Assembly: GCA_964591605.1 (NCBI GenBank)
Contig: CAZQEN010000011.1
Location: 1 to 45,283, forward strand
Reading direction: 5' to 3'
From: CAYLLT01 sp964591605
GTDB lineage: Bacteria > Planctomycetota > Phycisphaerae > UBA1845 > PWPN01
Length of the DNA stretch: 45,283 nucleotides
In this document: piece by piece, positions 24,917 through 33,395 of the stretch
How the letters are laid out: each line of letters starts with the position of its first letter
Position numbering within the stretch: the first letter of the stretch is position 1
The notes under the pieces: generated by a model
What the model was told of the DNA's origin: nothing
Database searches by the model: none
Seen by the model: the letters and a program-made list of their open reading frames with translations, nothing else
Made by a program: the position numbers and the translations under genes

Positions 24917-25242
24917 GCGGAATCCCTCATGGGCGTTCGCGAGGGTGATCCTGTTTTCAGGTCTGGGCGGCGGCAACGGCAACGGCGTGGATGTCAGAGT
25001 GACCAGCCGGTCCGTCGGATGTGCCGGTTTCTCTTCGAGGTGTCACGCCCCGCCGACCGCGGGCAACCTTTCCGCAGGTGTGACGCGGATCCATGGACAT
25101 CGATGCCCGGACGCGATGCGGCCGTGGCTTGCAGGGCGTGGGGGTAACACACTGGCACGCGGCCCACGACGGCGCCGCTGCGGGAAAAGCACCGCACCAC
25201 CGTGCGGCACACGATCGGTGACCCGATCAGAGGAGGGCGAAC
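24917..25242 (+). other. Long untranslated leader of the PEP-CTERM LamG gene
   Basis: About 325 nt separate the predicted transcription start from the ATG. I see no credible gene here; a small open frame (24881-25147) has no ribosome site and begins at the promoter. The region is GC-rich with several weak stems, but I recognise no riboswitch class. Confidence 0.5.
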
Positions 25243-26676
25243 ATGCATGCTTGGAAAGTGGCAGCGTTTCTGATGCTGGCCGCGCCCGCGGTCTGGGCGC
25301 AGACCTGGACGTACGACGCGGACAGCGGTGAAGTTCCCAATGGCGCCGGACAGCCGCTTGCCTACCAGGCCGGGAGCAACTCGTTCCGCTCGATCGTCGA
25401 CCTGGGCGGCGGCGACAAGGTGCTGCAGGTGGACACGAGTCCCAACGGCGCCAACAACGGCGTGTACTGGGGTGTTGACGCGCCGAATCCCAACTGGAAC
25501 GTGAACGACGCCACGGGTTACAGCGTCGAATGGCGGCTGCGGATGGATCCGGTCGTGCCGACGAACCCGAGTGCCGCCGGCATGCTGGCCGGCAACCCCA
25601 GCACGTACGCCTTCATGCGGATGTACAACAACGTGACGCCCGGCGCGATCAGAACCGAGATTCAGAGCCCCGGCGGCGGTGTCATTCATGACATCGGCAA
25701 CCCCACCGCCTGGCACACCTATCGCATGGACGTGCAGGGCGGCACGGCGAAGCTGTACGTTGATAACTATCCGTCCCCCGTGGCCACCAAGGTCGGTCTG
25801 GGTGCTGCCCCCGCGCACGCGCTGTGGTTCGGCGACGGCACCGGCGTGGATAACGGCAAGTATCAGATCGATTACGTGAAGACCTGGCAGAGCGGGGCGG
25901 TCGGTGCGCCGGCGGCGCCCAATCCGGCCAACCCGAGTTCCACCCGCTTCCTGGCCCACTACGACGGCAACACCGGCAACGGCGGACTCGATGCCGACTA
26001 TGCGGTCGGCAGCCCGACCGCCGTCGGCCTGGGCGGCCAGACGGTGGCCCCCTCGAAATTCGGGCCCAAGTCGCTCGACGGCTACAACCCCTCGGGCACG
26101 GTGAACTACTCGACCGCCGGCAATCTCGACACGGCCGCCGGCACGATCGAAATGTGGGTCAGCACGGCCAACTGGGCGGATGGTGCCTATGCTGGCCTCT
26201 TCTCGGCCACGCAGGCAACGGCCTCGGCCGGCGACATCCGCATCCAGAAGACCAGCGGCAATCAGCTCCAGGTGATCATGGGCTGGGATGGCTACTCAAA
26301 GATCTGGTCCCTGACGTCCTCGCCCTTGTCATTGGACAGCGACTGGCACCACATCGCCTGGAGCTGGGATTCCAACGTGAACTTGGCGGCCATCTACCTG
26401 GACGGCAACGTGATCGCCAACAACGTGAGCCTGACGGGCCTGGCGACGCTCGGCTTTGATCCGTCAGCCCTGAACGCCACGTTCGAGGTGGGCACGATCC
26501 AGAATGGTTCCGCTCCGTTCAACGGACTGATCGATGAGTTCCGGATCAGCAACGTCGATCTTTACGGCGGCATGAACTTCACGCCGCAGGGTGCGCCCTG
26601 GGTACCCGAGCCGGCTTCGGCCGTGCTCATGCTCGCGGCCGCCGGCTGGCTCGGCCGCCGCAGGAGTGCCGCCTGA
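25243..26676 (+). CDS. PEP-CTERM protein with concanavalin-like and LamG domains
   Basis: 477 residues; GGAGGG stands five bases before the ATG. Signal peptide about 1-19 (ending VWAQ). Residues about 21-217 are a beta-sandwich domain, called domain A here (LQVDTSPNGANNGVYWG, AFMRMYNN, WHTYRMDV, KLYVDNYP, WFGDGTGVDNGKYQIDYV). Residues about 230-447 form a LamG/concanavalin-like domain (FLAHYDGNTGNGG, GTIEMWV, WHHIAWSWD, IYLDGN, GLIDEFRIS). The end, WVPEPASAVLMLAAAGWLGRRR, is a PEP-CTERM sorting signal. Likely an exosortase-processed surface sugar-binding protein. It is nearly collinear with the first third of the 1413-residue protein downstream, indicating duplication. Expressed from site E. 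Confidence 0.88.
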   Translation: MHAWKVAAFLMLAAPAVWAQTWTYDADSGEVPNGAGQPLAYQAGSNSFRSIVDLGGGDKVLQVDTSPNGANNGVYWGVDAPNPNWNVNDATGYSVEWRLRMDPVVPTNPSAAGMLAGNPSTYAFMRMYNNVTPGAIRTEIQSPGGGVIHDIGNPTAWHTYRMDVQGGTAKLYVDNYPSPVATKVGLGAAPAHALWFGDGTGVDNGKYQIDYVKTWQSGAVGAPAAPNPANPSSTRFLAHYDGNTGNGGLDADYAVGSPTAVGLGGQTVAPSKFGPKSLDGYNPSGTVNYSTAGNLDTAAGTIEMWVSTANWADGAYAGLFSATQATASAGDIRIQKTSGNQLQVIMGWDGYSKIWSLTSSPLSLDSDWHHIAWSWDSNVNLAAIYLDGNVIANNVSLTGLATLGFDPSALNATFEVGTIQNGSAPFNGLIDEFRISNVDLYGGMNFTPQGAPWVPEPASAVLMLAAAGWLGRRRSAA

Positions 26677-26769
26677 GCGACGGATATGACCGGACCGTGC
26701 AGCGTGTTCGCCCTGCACGGTCTGGGAATCCGGCAGCGGTGGGGGCGTGAAGCGGGAGACTATCCACCA

Positions 26770-27582
26770 GTGACACCGACTCGGCATTCAGCGACGTCCT
26801 TGCGACGCGAAGCGGGCCGGCCGCCGGACCGCCGGCCTGCCGCCACTCCGGGATTCACCCTCATCGAAGTCCTCGTGGTGGTGGCCATCATCGCGCTCCT
26901 TGTGGCCATTCTGTTTCCGTCCCTGGCCCGGGCCCGCCACCAGGCCAAGCGCGTGACCTGCCAGAGCAACCTCCACCAGCTCGGACTCGTCTGGAACATG
27001 TACGCCCAGGTCTCGCAGGGTTTCTACCCCAACCAGGGCGACTATGGCTTCGGCAACTGGCTGCTGATCGCCGAACCCCAGCGGAATCTCTTCGAGCGCG
27101 GCAACTACGGCCTCAAGGGTGGGGGGGCCTTCTACTGTCCCTACTACAAGGCATGGTATGGTTCCCGGGGCAGTGATGACTGGTACCGCCCGCGGACTGA
27201 CACCAACCCGCCCACCAACACCTACAACGTCTCGTACGTCGTCTTCTCGTATCACCCCCAGGCCAGGTCCTGGATCGATTATCTGGGCTACAAGGACATC
27301 ACCCCCCTCAAGAAGAACACCGAGCGCAATTCCGCCACCCGGCCGCTTCTCTTTGACGAGGTCAACTGGTACGGACCCAAGTACGGCAACTACGAATACG
27401 CCTACTCGATGCACCTCGAGGCAGGCAACATCCCCGTCGGCGGGAATTCCCTGTACGGCGACGGCCACGCCAACTGGCGTCGCTTCGATGGCAGTGTCTC
27501 CAAGACCAATCGCGGAGCGAACCGCAAACGCAGCGTGATGTATCCGGTCCTGGACGATCCCGATTTTCAGCGATTCTTCTGA
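26770..27582 (+). CDS. Pseudopilin-like protein (GFTLIE N-terminal methylation motif)
   Basis: About 270 residues. GFTLIEVLVVVAIIALLVAI is the type IV pilin/type II secretion pseudopilin signal: cleavage after Gly, Phe methylated, then a hydrophobic helix. The C-terminal part ends with NSLYGDGHANWRRFDGS, resembling the H-X9-DG family abundant in planctomycetes. I prefer the GTG at 26770 (GGGAG eleven bases upstream), giving a 30-residue leader; an in-frame ATG at 26686 lacks a ribosome site. It lies between two LamG proteins in one orientation, 93 bp after the first. The family's function is unproven; surface filament or secretion-associated roles are likely. Confidence 0.85.
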   Translation: MTPTRHSATSLRREAGRPPDRRPAATPGFTLIEVLVVVAIIALLVAILFPSLARARHQAKRVTCQSNLHQLGLVWNMYAQVSQGFYPNQGDYGFGNWLLIAEPQRNLFERGNYGLKGGGAFYCPYYKAWYGSRGSDDWYRPRTDTNPPTNTYNVSYVVFSYHPQARSWIDYLGYKDITPLKKNTERNSATRPLLFDEVNWYGPKYGNYEYAYSMHLEAGNIPVGGNSLYGDGHANWRRFDGSVSKTNRGANRKRSVMYPVLDDPDFQRFF

Positions 27583-27782
27583 CGATGGCAGGGTCTGAGC
27601 GGCTCCAGTCGCGGAGCAGGTGTACGCGGGTAATTGGGCAATGGATGGAGGCCCGCGCGAACGGGCATGAGAAACTCTGTCCCCAATGGGCCGTGCGTGT
27701 TACGCCCGCGTGGATGGCCAGCGACGGCGTGACGGATTCAAACGGACAGCACGATGCCCTGAGCAGGAAGGGAGCTAGAGTC

Positions 27783-30700
27783 ATGAATCGGATGGCAGCA
27801 TGGCTGACTGCGGCGTGGCTGGCGGCGGCCGCCCCCCTGGCGGCGCAGACCTGGACCTATGACGCCGACAGCGGCGAGGTGCCCAACGGGGCTGGCCAAC
27901 CTCTGGCCTATCAGGCCGGGAGCAACGACTTCCGGTCGATCGTCGATCTTGGCGGCGGTGACCTCGTCCTGCAGGTCGACACCAGCCCCAACGGCGACAA
28001 CAACGGCGTCTACTGGGGCATCGACGGGCCCCATGCGAACTGGACCGTCAGCGACGCGACCGGCTACAGCGTGGAGTGGCGCGTCCGGCTCGATCCGGTC
28101 ACACCGACCAATCCCAGCGCCGCCGGCATGCTCGCCGGCAGTCCGACGACGTACGCGTTCATGCGCTTCTACAACAACGCCACCCCCGGCGCCATCCGCG
28201 CCGAGATCCAGAGTCCCGGCGGCAACCTGACCTGGGACATCGGCAACCCGACCGCCTGGCACACCTATCGCATGGACGTTCACTCCGGCACGGCGAAACT
28301 CTACGTCGACAACTACCCATGGCCGGTCATCACCAAGGTCGGGCTCGGCGCCGCCCCCGCCCACGCCGTCTGGTTCGGCGACGGCACCGGCGTCGACAAC
28401 GGCAAGTACCAGATCGACCTCGTCCGCACGTGGCAGGCTGGCCCCGTCGGCCCGCCGCCTGCCCCGAGTGTGACGGACACGGCGAACACGCTCTTCCTGG
28501 CGCACTACGACGGTGGTACCGGCAACGGCGGACTGAACGCCGACTATGCGGTGGGTAGCGCGACGGCCATCGGCCTGGGGGGGGCCGTCGCCAGCCCCGG
28601 CAAGTTCGGCGCCAACGCCCTCGACGCCTACAACCCCTCCGGCACCGTGACATACTCGACCGGCGGAAACCTGAATGTCGCCGCCGGCACCATCGAGATG
28701 TGGATCAAGCCGACGAACTGGTCCGACGGCGCCTACGCCGGCTTCTTCTCGGCCACGCAGGGCAACGCCTCCGCCGGCGACATCCGCATTCAGAAAACCA
28801 GCTCGAATCAGCTCCAGGCGATCATGGGCTGGGCGGGATACACCAAGGTCTGGAGCCTGACCTCCGACCCGCTCGCCCTCGACACCAACTGGCACCACAT
28901 CGCCTGGACCTGGGACGCCAACGTCAACAAGTCAGCCCTCTATGTCGACGGTGCAGTCGTCGCGAGCAGCATCAGCCTCACCGGTCTGGCGACGATCGGC
29001 TATGACCCGCTGGCCCTGAACGCGACGTTCGAAGTCGGCAGCATCCAGAACGGCTCGGCGACGTTCAACGGCCTCATCGACGAACTGCGGATCAGCACGC
29101 GCGATCTCTTCGGCGGCCAGCCTTTCACGCCTCAGGCGTCGGCCTACCCCACGCCCGCCGGCACGCCTTCGGGCTCCTGCTGCCTGGCCGCGGGGGCCTG
29201 CAGCGACACGACCTACGCCGCCTGCAGCTCCGGCGGCGGCAGTTGGAACGGTGTGGGCACGACCTGTGCGACCACGACCTGCATCACCGGCGCCTGCTGC
29301 CTGCCCAACGGCACGTGCCAGGAACTCACCCTCTCGGCCTGTGCCGCTCAGTCGGGTCAATATCAAGGCGACGGCAGCGGCTGCGGCAGCGCGACCTGCG
29401 TGCCTTTCGCCACCTGGTCCTACGAAGGGGATGTCGGTCCCGAAGCCGACACGCCTTCGTGGCAGGTGTTTGGCCCGAATGCCTTCGCGTCGCTGGGAAT
29501 CGACGGCGGCATCGACTTCCTGCAGATCGATACGTCGCCCAACGGGGGTAACAACAGCCGCTACTACCAGATCAACAGCGGCCCGCTGTGGAACGTCAAC
29601 GACGTGACCGGTTACAGCGTCGAGTGGCGAATCCAGCTCGACGCGGTGGTGCCCACGAATCCGAGTGCGGCAGGATTGCTGGCGGGCAACCCCAACACCT
29701 ATGCGTTCATGCGCATGTTCAACAACCAGACGCCGGGCGCCATTCGTACGGAGATCCAGAGCCCGGGCGGGAATGTCATCCATGACATACCCAACCCCAC
29801 CGAGTGGCACACCTACCGGATGGATGTGAAGAACGATACGGCAAGCCTGTTCGTGGACAACTACCCGTTCCCAGTGGTGAAGAAAGCGGGGCTCGGCGCG
29901 AACACCACTGCCAACGTAGTCTACTGGGGAGACGGAACCGGTGTTGACAATGGCAAGTACCGGGTTGACTTTGTGCGCTCCTATCAATGGGGGGCGCTCG
30001 GGATCATGAACGCCCCGGATCCAGCGGATCCGCAGTACACGCAGTTCCTGGCCCACTACGACGGTACCACCGGCAACAGCGGTCTCGATGCCGACTTCGC
30101 CGTCGGCAGCCTGACCGCGGTCACCCTGGGCGGAGCCATCGCCGCACCGGGCAAATTCGGCGCAGGCGCTCTGGATGGCTTTACACCCTCGGGAACTGTG
30201 ACGTACGCAACCGCCGGCAACTTCAATCTCCGCCGCGGAACGATCGAGATGTGGATCCGCCCGACCAACTGGGCGGATGGCCAGTTTGCCGGTTTCTTCT
30301 CGGCCACCTCCAGCCCCGCCTCCGCCGGCGACATCCGTATCCAGAAGACCAATGGCAACGCGCTCCAGGCGGTCATGGGCGCCGCAGGCTACACGCAGAT
30401 CTGGTCGTTGACCTCCAGCCCGCTCACCCTCACCAACGGCGAGTGGCATCACATCGCCTGGTCCTGGGATTTCGACGCCAACCGTTCGGCCCTCTACGTC
30501 GACGGCGCGGTGGTGGACGATACGGTCACCCTGACCGGTCTGTGGACGATCGATTACCGCGCGGACGTCAACTCGACCTTCGAGATCGGCACGATCCAGA
30601 ACGGCTCGGCGCCGTTCAACGGGCTGATCGACGACGTGCGGATCAGCGGCATCGATCTTTACGGCGGGCAGGCCTTCACGCCCCCGGCCGCCCCCCACGT

Positions 30701-32024
30701 GACGCCCACGCAGCAGCCCGTCGGCACCTGCTGCGCCCTCGATCAGACGTGCAGTGAGACGACTTATGCCGCCTGCACCGAGAGCTGGCAGGGTGCGGGT
30801 ACGAACTGCATCGACAATCCCTGTCCGCTGCCGCCCACGGGCGCGTGCTGCATTCCGGGCAACCCCAACGCGACGTGCCAGGACGTCTCGTCCACCGAAT
30901 GTGCCGCACTCGGCGGACGCTACCAGGGTGATTTCAGCGCGTGCGCTTCGATCACCTGCTGCAATCCGCCCAGCCCGACGGACGTAACCCACACGCTGCT
31001 GCTCTCGCACTTTGACGGCAACACCGCCCAGGCCGGGCTGGATGCCGATTTCGCGGCCGGCAGCGGTGTGAGCAGCGGCGTCGGAGGCGCGGTCGTCGCC
31101 GCTCCGGTCAAGTTCGGCGCCGGCTCCCTCGATACCGGGGCGGGCGTCATGACCTACCCGAGCCTCGACAACATCAACGTCTCCGCCGCCACGATTGAAA
31201 TGTGGATTCAGACCGACAACTGGGCCGACGGCCTGTTCAACGGCCTCTTCTCGCTGTACCAGTCGGGTGTGGGCGACATCCGTCTCCAGAAGACGGCCGG
31301 CGGCTCGCTCCAGGCCTACATGGCGGACCTGCTCAACAACCGGAGCTGGTCGCTGACCACGGATGCGCTGGCCCTCGACGCGAGCTGGCATCACATCGCC
31401 TGGACGTGGGATTTCGCCGGTCAGAAGACGGCGATCTACATCGACGGCAACGTCGTTGACAAAACGCCCGAGTTCGCCGGGATCACCCAGCTTGAATACA
31501 CAGGCACCCTGCCGCCGAGCATCGAAGTCGGCAGCATCCAGGGCGGTTCCGCCGACTTCCCCGGCTTCATCGACGAATTCCGTATCACCGATGCCGATCT
31601 GTACTGCTCGGCCGACTTCACCCCGGCCGCGCAGGCCTGGCCCACGCCCCCGCCCAGTGCGCCGCGAGGCGCCTGCTGCAAGCCGGACCTGAGCTGCGAG
31701 CGGCTCAACCAGGCCGAGTGCGAGGGCCTCAACGGCGTCTATCAGGGCAACTTCACGAGTTGCGATTTCGTCGAGTGCGAGCGCAACCCGTACGCCGACC
31801 GCGACGGCGACGGCGATGTGGATCTCGACGACTTCGGCGAGTTCCAGAAGTGTTACGCCGGTCCGGGGGCGGCGCCGACGCAGGCGTGCAGGATCTTCGA
31901 CCGGCCCGAGCCGGGCTTCCCCAACGGCGACAACGATGTCGACGCCGAGGATCTGGCGAAGTTCGACGCCTGCCTGAGCGGGGCCAACATCCCGGCCGAC
32001 ACAACCTGCGACGGCGCGCCCTGA
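27783..32024 (+). CDS. Giant secreted LamG/GACC/dockerin-like protein
   Basis: 1413 residues; ATG 27783 with GGGAG eight bases upstream and a signal peptide ending near LAAQ (residue 22). Order: domain A (24-220), LamG (235-447), a cysteine-rich GACC segment (464-540), domain A (541-735), LamG (752-966), a cysteine-rich segment (980-1060), LamG (1070-1285), a short cysteine-rich segment (1296-1333), and a terminal EF-hand pair (1335-1400; DRDGDGDVDLDDFGEFQKC and NGDNDVDAEDLAKFDAC). No catalytic domain is seen. It looks like an extracellular adhesin or glycan-binding scaffold whose dockerin-like end may anchor it. The first 450 residues match the PEP-CTERM protein at 25243. A 31-bp tandem repeat begins 17 bp after its stop. 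The last module pair lacks a domain A, suggesting an incomplete duplication. Confidence 0.88.
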   Translation: MNRMAAWLTAAWLAAAAPLAAQTWTYDADSGEVPNGAGQPLAYQAGSNDFRSIVDLGGGDLVLQVDTSPNGDNNGVYWGIDGPHANWTVSDATGYSVEWRVRLDPVTPTNPSAAGMLAGSPTTYAFMRFYNNATPGAIRAEIQSPGGNLTWDIGNPTAWHTYRMDVHSGTAKLYVDNYPWPVITKVGLGAAPAHAVWFGDGTGVDNGKYQIDLVRTWQAGPVGPPPAPSVTDTANTLFLAHYDGGTGNGGLNADYAVGSATAIGLGGAVASPGKFGANALDAYNPSGTVTYSTGGNLNVAAGTIEMWIKPTNWSDGAYAGFFSATQGNASAGDIRIQKTSSNQLQAIMGWAGYTKVWSLTSDPLALDTNWHHIAWTWDANVNKSALYVDGAVVASSISLTGLATIGYDPLALNATFEVGSIQNGSATFNGLIDELRISTRDLFGGQPFTPQASAYPTPAGTPSGSCCLAAGACSDTTYAACSSGGGSWNGVGTTCATTTCITGACCLPNGTCQELTLSACAAQSGQYQGDGSGCGSATCVPFATWSYEGDVGPEADTPSWQVFGPNAFASLGIDGGIDFLQIDTSPNGGNNSRYYQINSGPLWNVNDVTGYSVEWRIQLDAVVPTNPSAAGLLAGNPNTYAFMRMFNNQTPGAIRTEIQSPGGNVIHDIPNPTEWHTYRMDVKNDTASLFVDNYPFPVVKKAGLGANTTANVVYWGDGTGVDNGKYRVDFVRSYQWGALGIMNAPDPADPQYTQFLAHYDGTTGNSGLDADFAVGSLTAVTLGGAIAAPGKFGAGALDGFTPSGTVTYATAGNFNLRRGTIEMWIRPTNWADGQFAGFFSATSSPASAGDIRIQKTNGNALQAVMGAAGYTQIWSLTSSPLTLTNGEWHHIAWSWDFDANRSALYVDGAVVDDTVTLTGLWTIDYRADVNSTFEIGTIQNGSAPFNGLIDDVRISGIDLYGGQAFTPPAAPHVTPTQQPVGTCCALDQTCSETTYAACTESWQGAGTNCIDNPCPLPPTGACCIPGNPNATCQDVSSTECAALGGRYQGDFSACASITCCNPPSPTDVTHTLLLSHFDGNTAQAGLDADFAAGSGVSSGVGGAVVAAPVKFGAGSLDTGAGVMTYPSLDNINVSAATIEMWIQTDNWADGLFNGLFSLYQSGVGDIRLQKTAGGSLQAYMADLLNNRSWSLTTDALALDASWHHIAWTWDFAGQKTAIYIDGNVVDKTPEFAGITQLEYTGTLPPSIEVGSIQGGSADFPGFIDEFRITDADLYCSADFTPAAQAWPTPPPSAPRGACCKPDLSCERLNQAECEGLNGVYQGNFTSCDFVECERNPYADRDGDGDVDLDDFGEFQKCYAGPGAAPTQACRIFDRPEPGFPNGDNDVDAEDLAKFDACLSGANIPADTTCDGAP

Positions 32025-32040
32025 CGCCCCGCAGCCGGCC

Positions 32041-32281
32041 ATAGAGCCCGAAGCGCAAGCGAGGCGCCGAAATAGAGCCCGAAGCGCAAGCGAGGNNNNN
32101 NNNNNNNNNNNNNNNNNNNNNNNNNNNNNNNNNNNNNNNNNNNNNNNNNNNNNNNNNNNNNNNNNNNNNNNNNNNNNNNNNNNNNNNNNNNNNNNATAGA
32201 GCCCGAAGCGCAAGCGAGGCGCCGAAATAGAGCCCGAAGCGCAAGCGAGGCGCCGAAATAGAGCCCGAAGCGCAAGCGAGG
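32041..32281. repeat. 31-bp tandem repeat interrupted by an assembly gap
   Basis: Units beginning ATAGAGCCCGAAGCGCAAGC repeat every 31 bp: two before the gap (32041-32095, the second cut at the gap) and three after (32196-32281, the last lacking its final seven bases). The visible copies are identical. No spacers are present, so it is not CRISPR. The copy number is unknown because of the gap. It lies between the giant LamG gene and the PIG-L gene. Confidence 0.95.
32096..32195. other. Assembly gap (100 N)
   Basis: Exactly 100 N, a conventional placeholder. Identical repeat units on both sides show the assembler stopped in the tandem array, so the true length is unknown. Confidence 1.
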
Positions 32282-32400
32282 GGTTGACAGAGGGATATTG
32301 TGGCGCATCAGGCCATCGCCCGCTTGTTGGGCTCCACCGGGAGGTCGGGGGCGCAAGCAGCGAAAGCGGCCGGTTCTGACGCAGCACGCGAGGTACGGTT

Positions 32401-33261
32401 TTGGCCAATCTCCGCATCATGCACACGGCCGCCCACCCGGCGGATACGTTCGACATGGTGGGCGGCACGCTCGCTCACCACATCGAGCGCGGCGACCAGG
32501 TCACCGTCGTGAGCTTCACGCACGGCGTCCGTTCGCACGACCTGGCCGCCATCGAGGCCCGCCGTCACCAGCGGGCAGCGGCGTCGATTGCCCTCGACAG
32601 CGCGGTCGATGAGAAGGAAAAGGAAGTTGTCGAAGCCTGCGGCATCCTCGGTATCACCGACGTGCGTTTCCTGCGCCTCGAGGACGACCTGCTGCTGGTC
32701 AAAGACGAATACGTGCGGGCGATGGCCCGCCTGGTCCGAGAGATCCGCCCCGACGCGGTCATCACCCACAGCCCCTTCGAGATGGGCGGCCTGCAGACCG
32801 CCCACCGGAGCTGCTGCGAGATCACGCTCCTGGCCTGCGCCATGGCAGGGGGGCTCATGCCCGGCGAGCCGACCGCTCCGCACCGCACGGCCGAGATCTT
32901 CTACGTCTGGCAGCACGGCGAGACCAGCTCGCTCGACTACGCCGTCCCGCGCTTCCCCGCCATCCTGATCGACGTGACCGACGTGATCGAAAAGAAGGTG
33001 CGGGCCATGGACCGCCTCCGCTCGCAGTACTACCCGGGCGGCCTGGCCCGCAAGTGCATGGAGGACATGAACGCCTCGCACGGCGTGCACATGTGCGTGC
33101 CGTACTGCGAGGCCTTCATGCGCCACTACCCGGAGGTGCACCGGCACCTGCCCGTGTGTGAGCACAACCTGCGCATCGCCCGCGAGCCGCTGGCGGAAAC
33201 GTACGAGCGCCTCGGACAGATGATCGTTCCGGACGTGCCGTTCGAGCCGTCGGAGCAGTAA
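32401..33261 (+). CDS. PIG-L/LmbE-family deacetylase-like protein
   Basis: 286 residues from a TTG at 32401 with GAGGT six bases upstream; an in-frame ATG at 32419 is an alternative. PIG-L enzymes are zinc-dependent N-deacetylases of amino sugars. The N-terminal motif is normally HPDD; here it reads AHPADTFDMVGGTLAHHI. The His and second Asp that bind metal are kept, but the first Asp, the general base in MshB-type enzymes, is Ala. The later ligand region reads THSPFEMGGLQTAHRSC, with a candidate metal-binding His. There is no signal peptide. It either uses another base or has a different reaction. It precedes a secreted TIM-barrel gene in the same direction. Confidence 0.88.
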   Translation: MANLRIMHTAAHPADTFDMVGGTLAHHIERGDQVTVVSFTHGVRSHDLAAIEARRHQRAAASIALDSAVDEKEKEVVEACGILGITDVRFLRLEDDLLLVKDEYVRAMARLVREIRPDAVITHSPFEMGGLQTAHRSCCEITLLACAMAGGLMPGEPTAPHRTAEIFYVWQHGETSSLDYAVPRFPAILIDVTDVIEKKVRAMDRLRSQYYPGGLARKCMEDMNASHGVHMCVPYCEAFMRHYPEVHRHLPVCEHNLRIAREPLAETYERLGQMIVPDVPFEPSEQ

Positions 33262-33335
33262 GCACGCCGGGGACGGACTGATCATCGAGTTGCACGTGAG
33301 TGGCAAACGGGTCGCACAAAATGGAGTCTACTCAG

Positions 33336-33377
33336 ATTTCAACTCTCAGCCCTCAAATCTCGAATTGCAGTTCTCTG
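33336..33377 (+). repeat. 7-bp repeat array upstream of the TIM-barrel gene
   Basis: Six seven-base words: ATTTCAA, CTCTCAG, CCCTCAA, ATCTCGA, ATTGCAG, TTCTCTG. They lie just before the preferred GTG start of the next gene and may have displaced its original ribosome site. Confidence 0.7.
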
Positions 33378-33395
33378 CGGGCTTCGCGGCTCTGC

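Noticed and set aside
24881..25147. Small open frame of 88 codons upstream of the PEP-CTERM LamG gene
   Set aside because: It begins at the -35 of promoter E, lacks a ribosome site and has shadow-like composition.
24917..25242. Riboswitch in the long leader
   Set aside because: No known aptamer motif recognised; only length supports it.
32041..32281. Possible CRISPR array
   Set aside because: Direct 31-bp units abut with no spacers and no cas genes are near.
28932..32468. Very long antisense open frame across the LamG gene and the assembly gap
   Set aside because: It spans the N run and the tandem repeat, and mirrors three homologous sense domains; no ribosome site.
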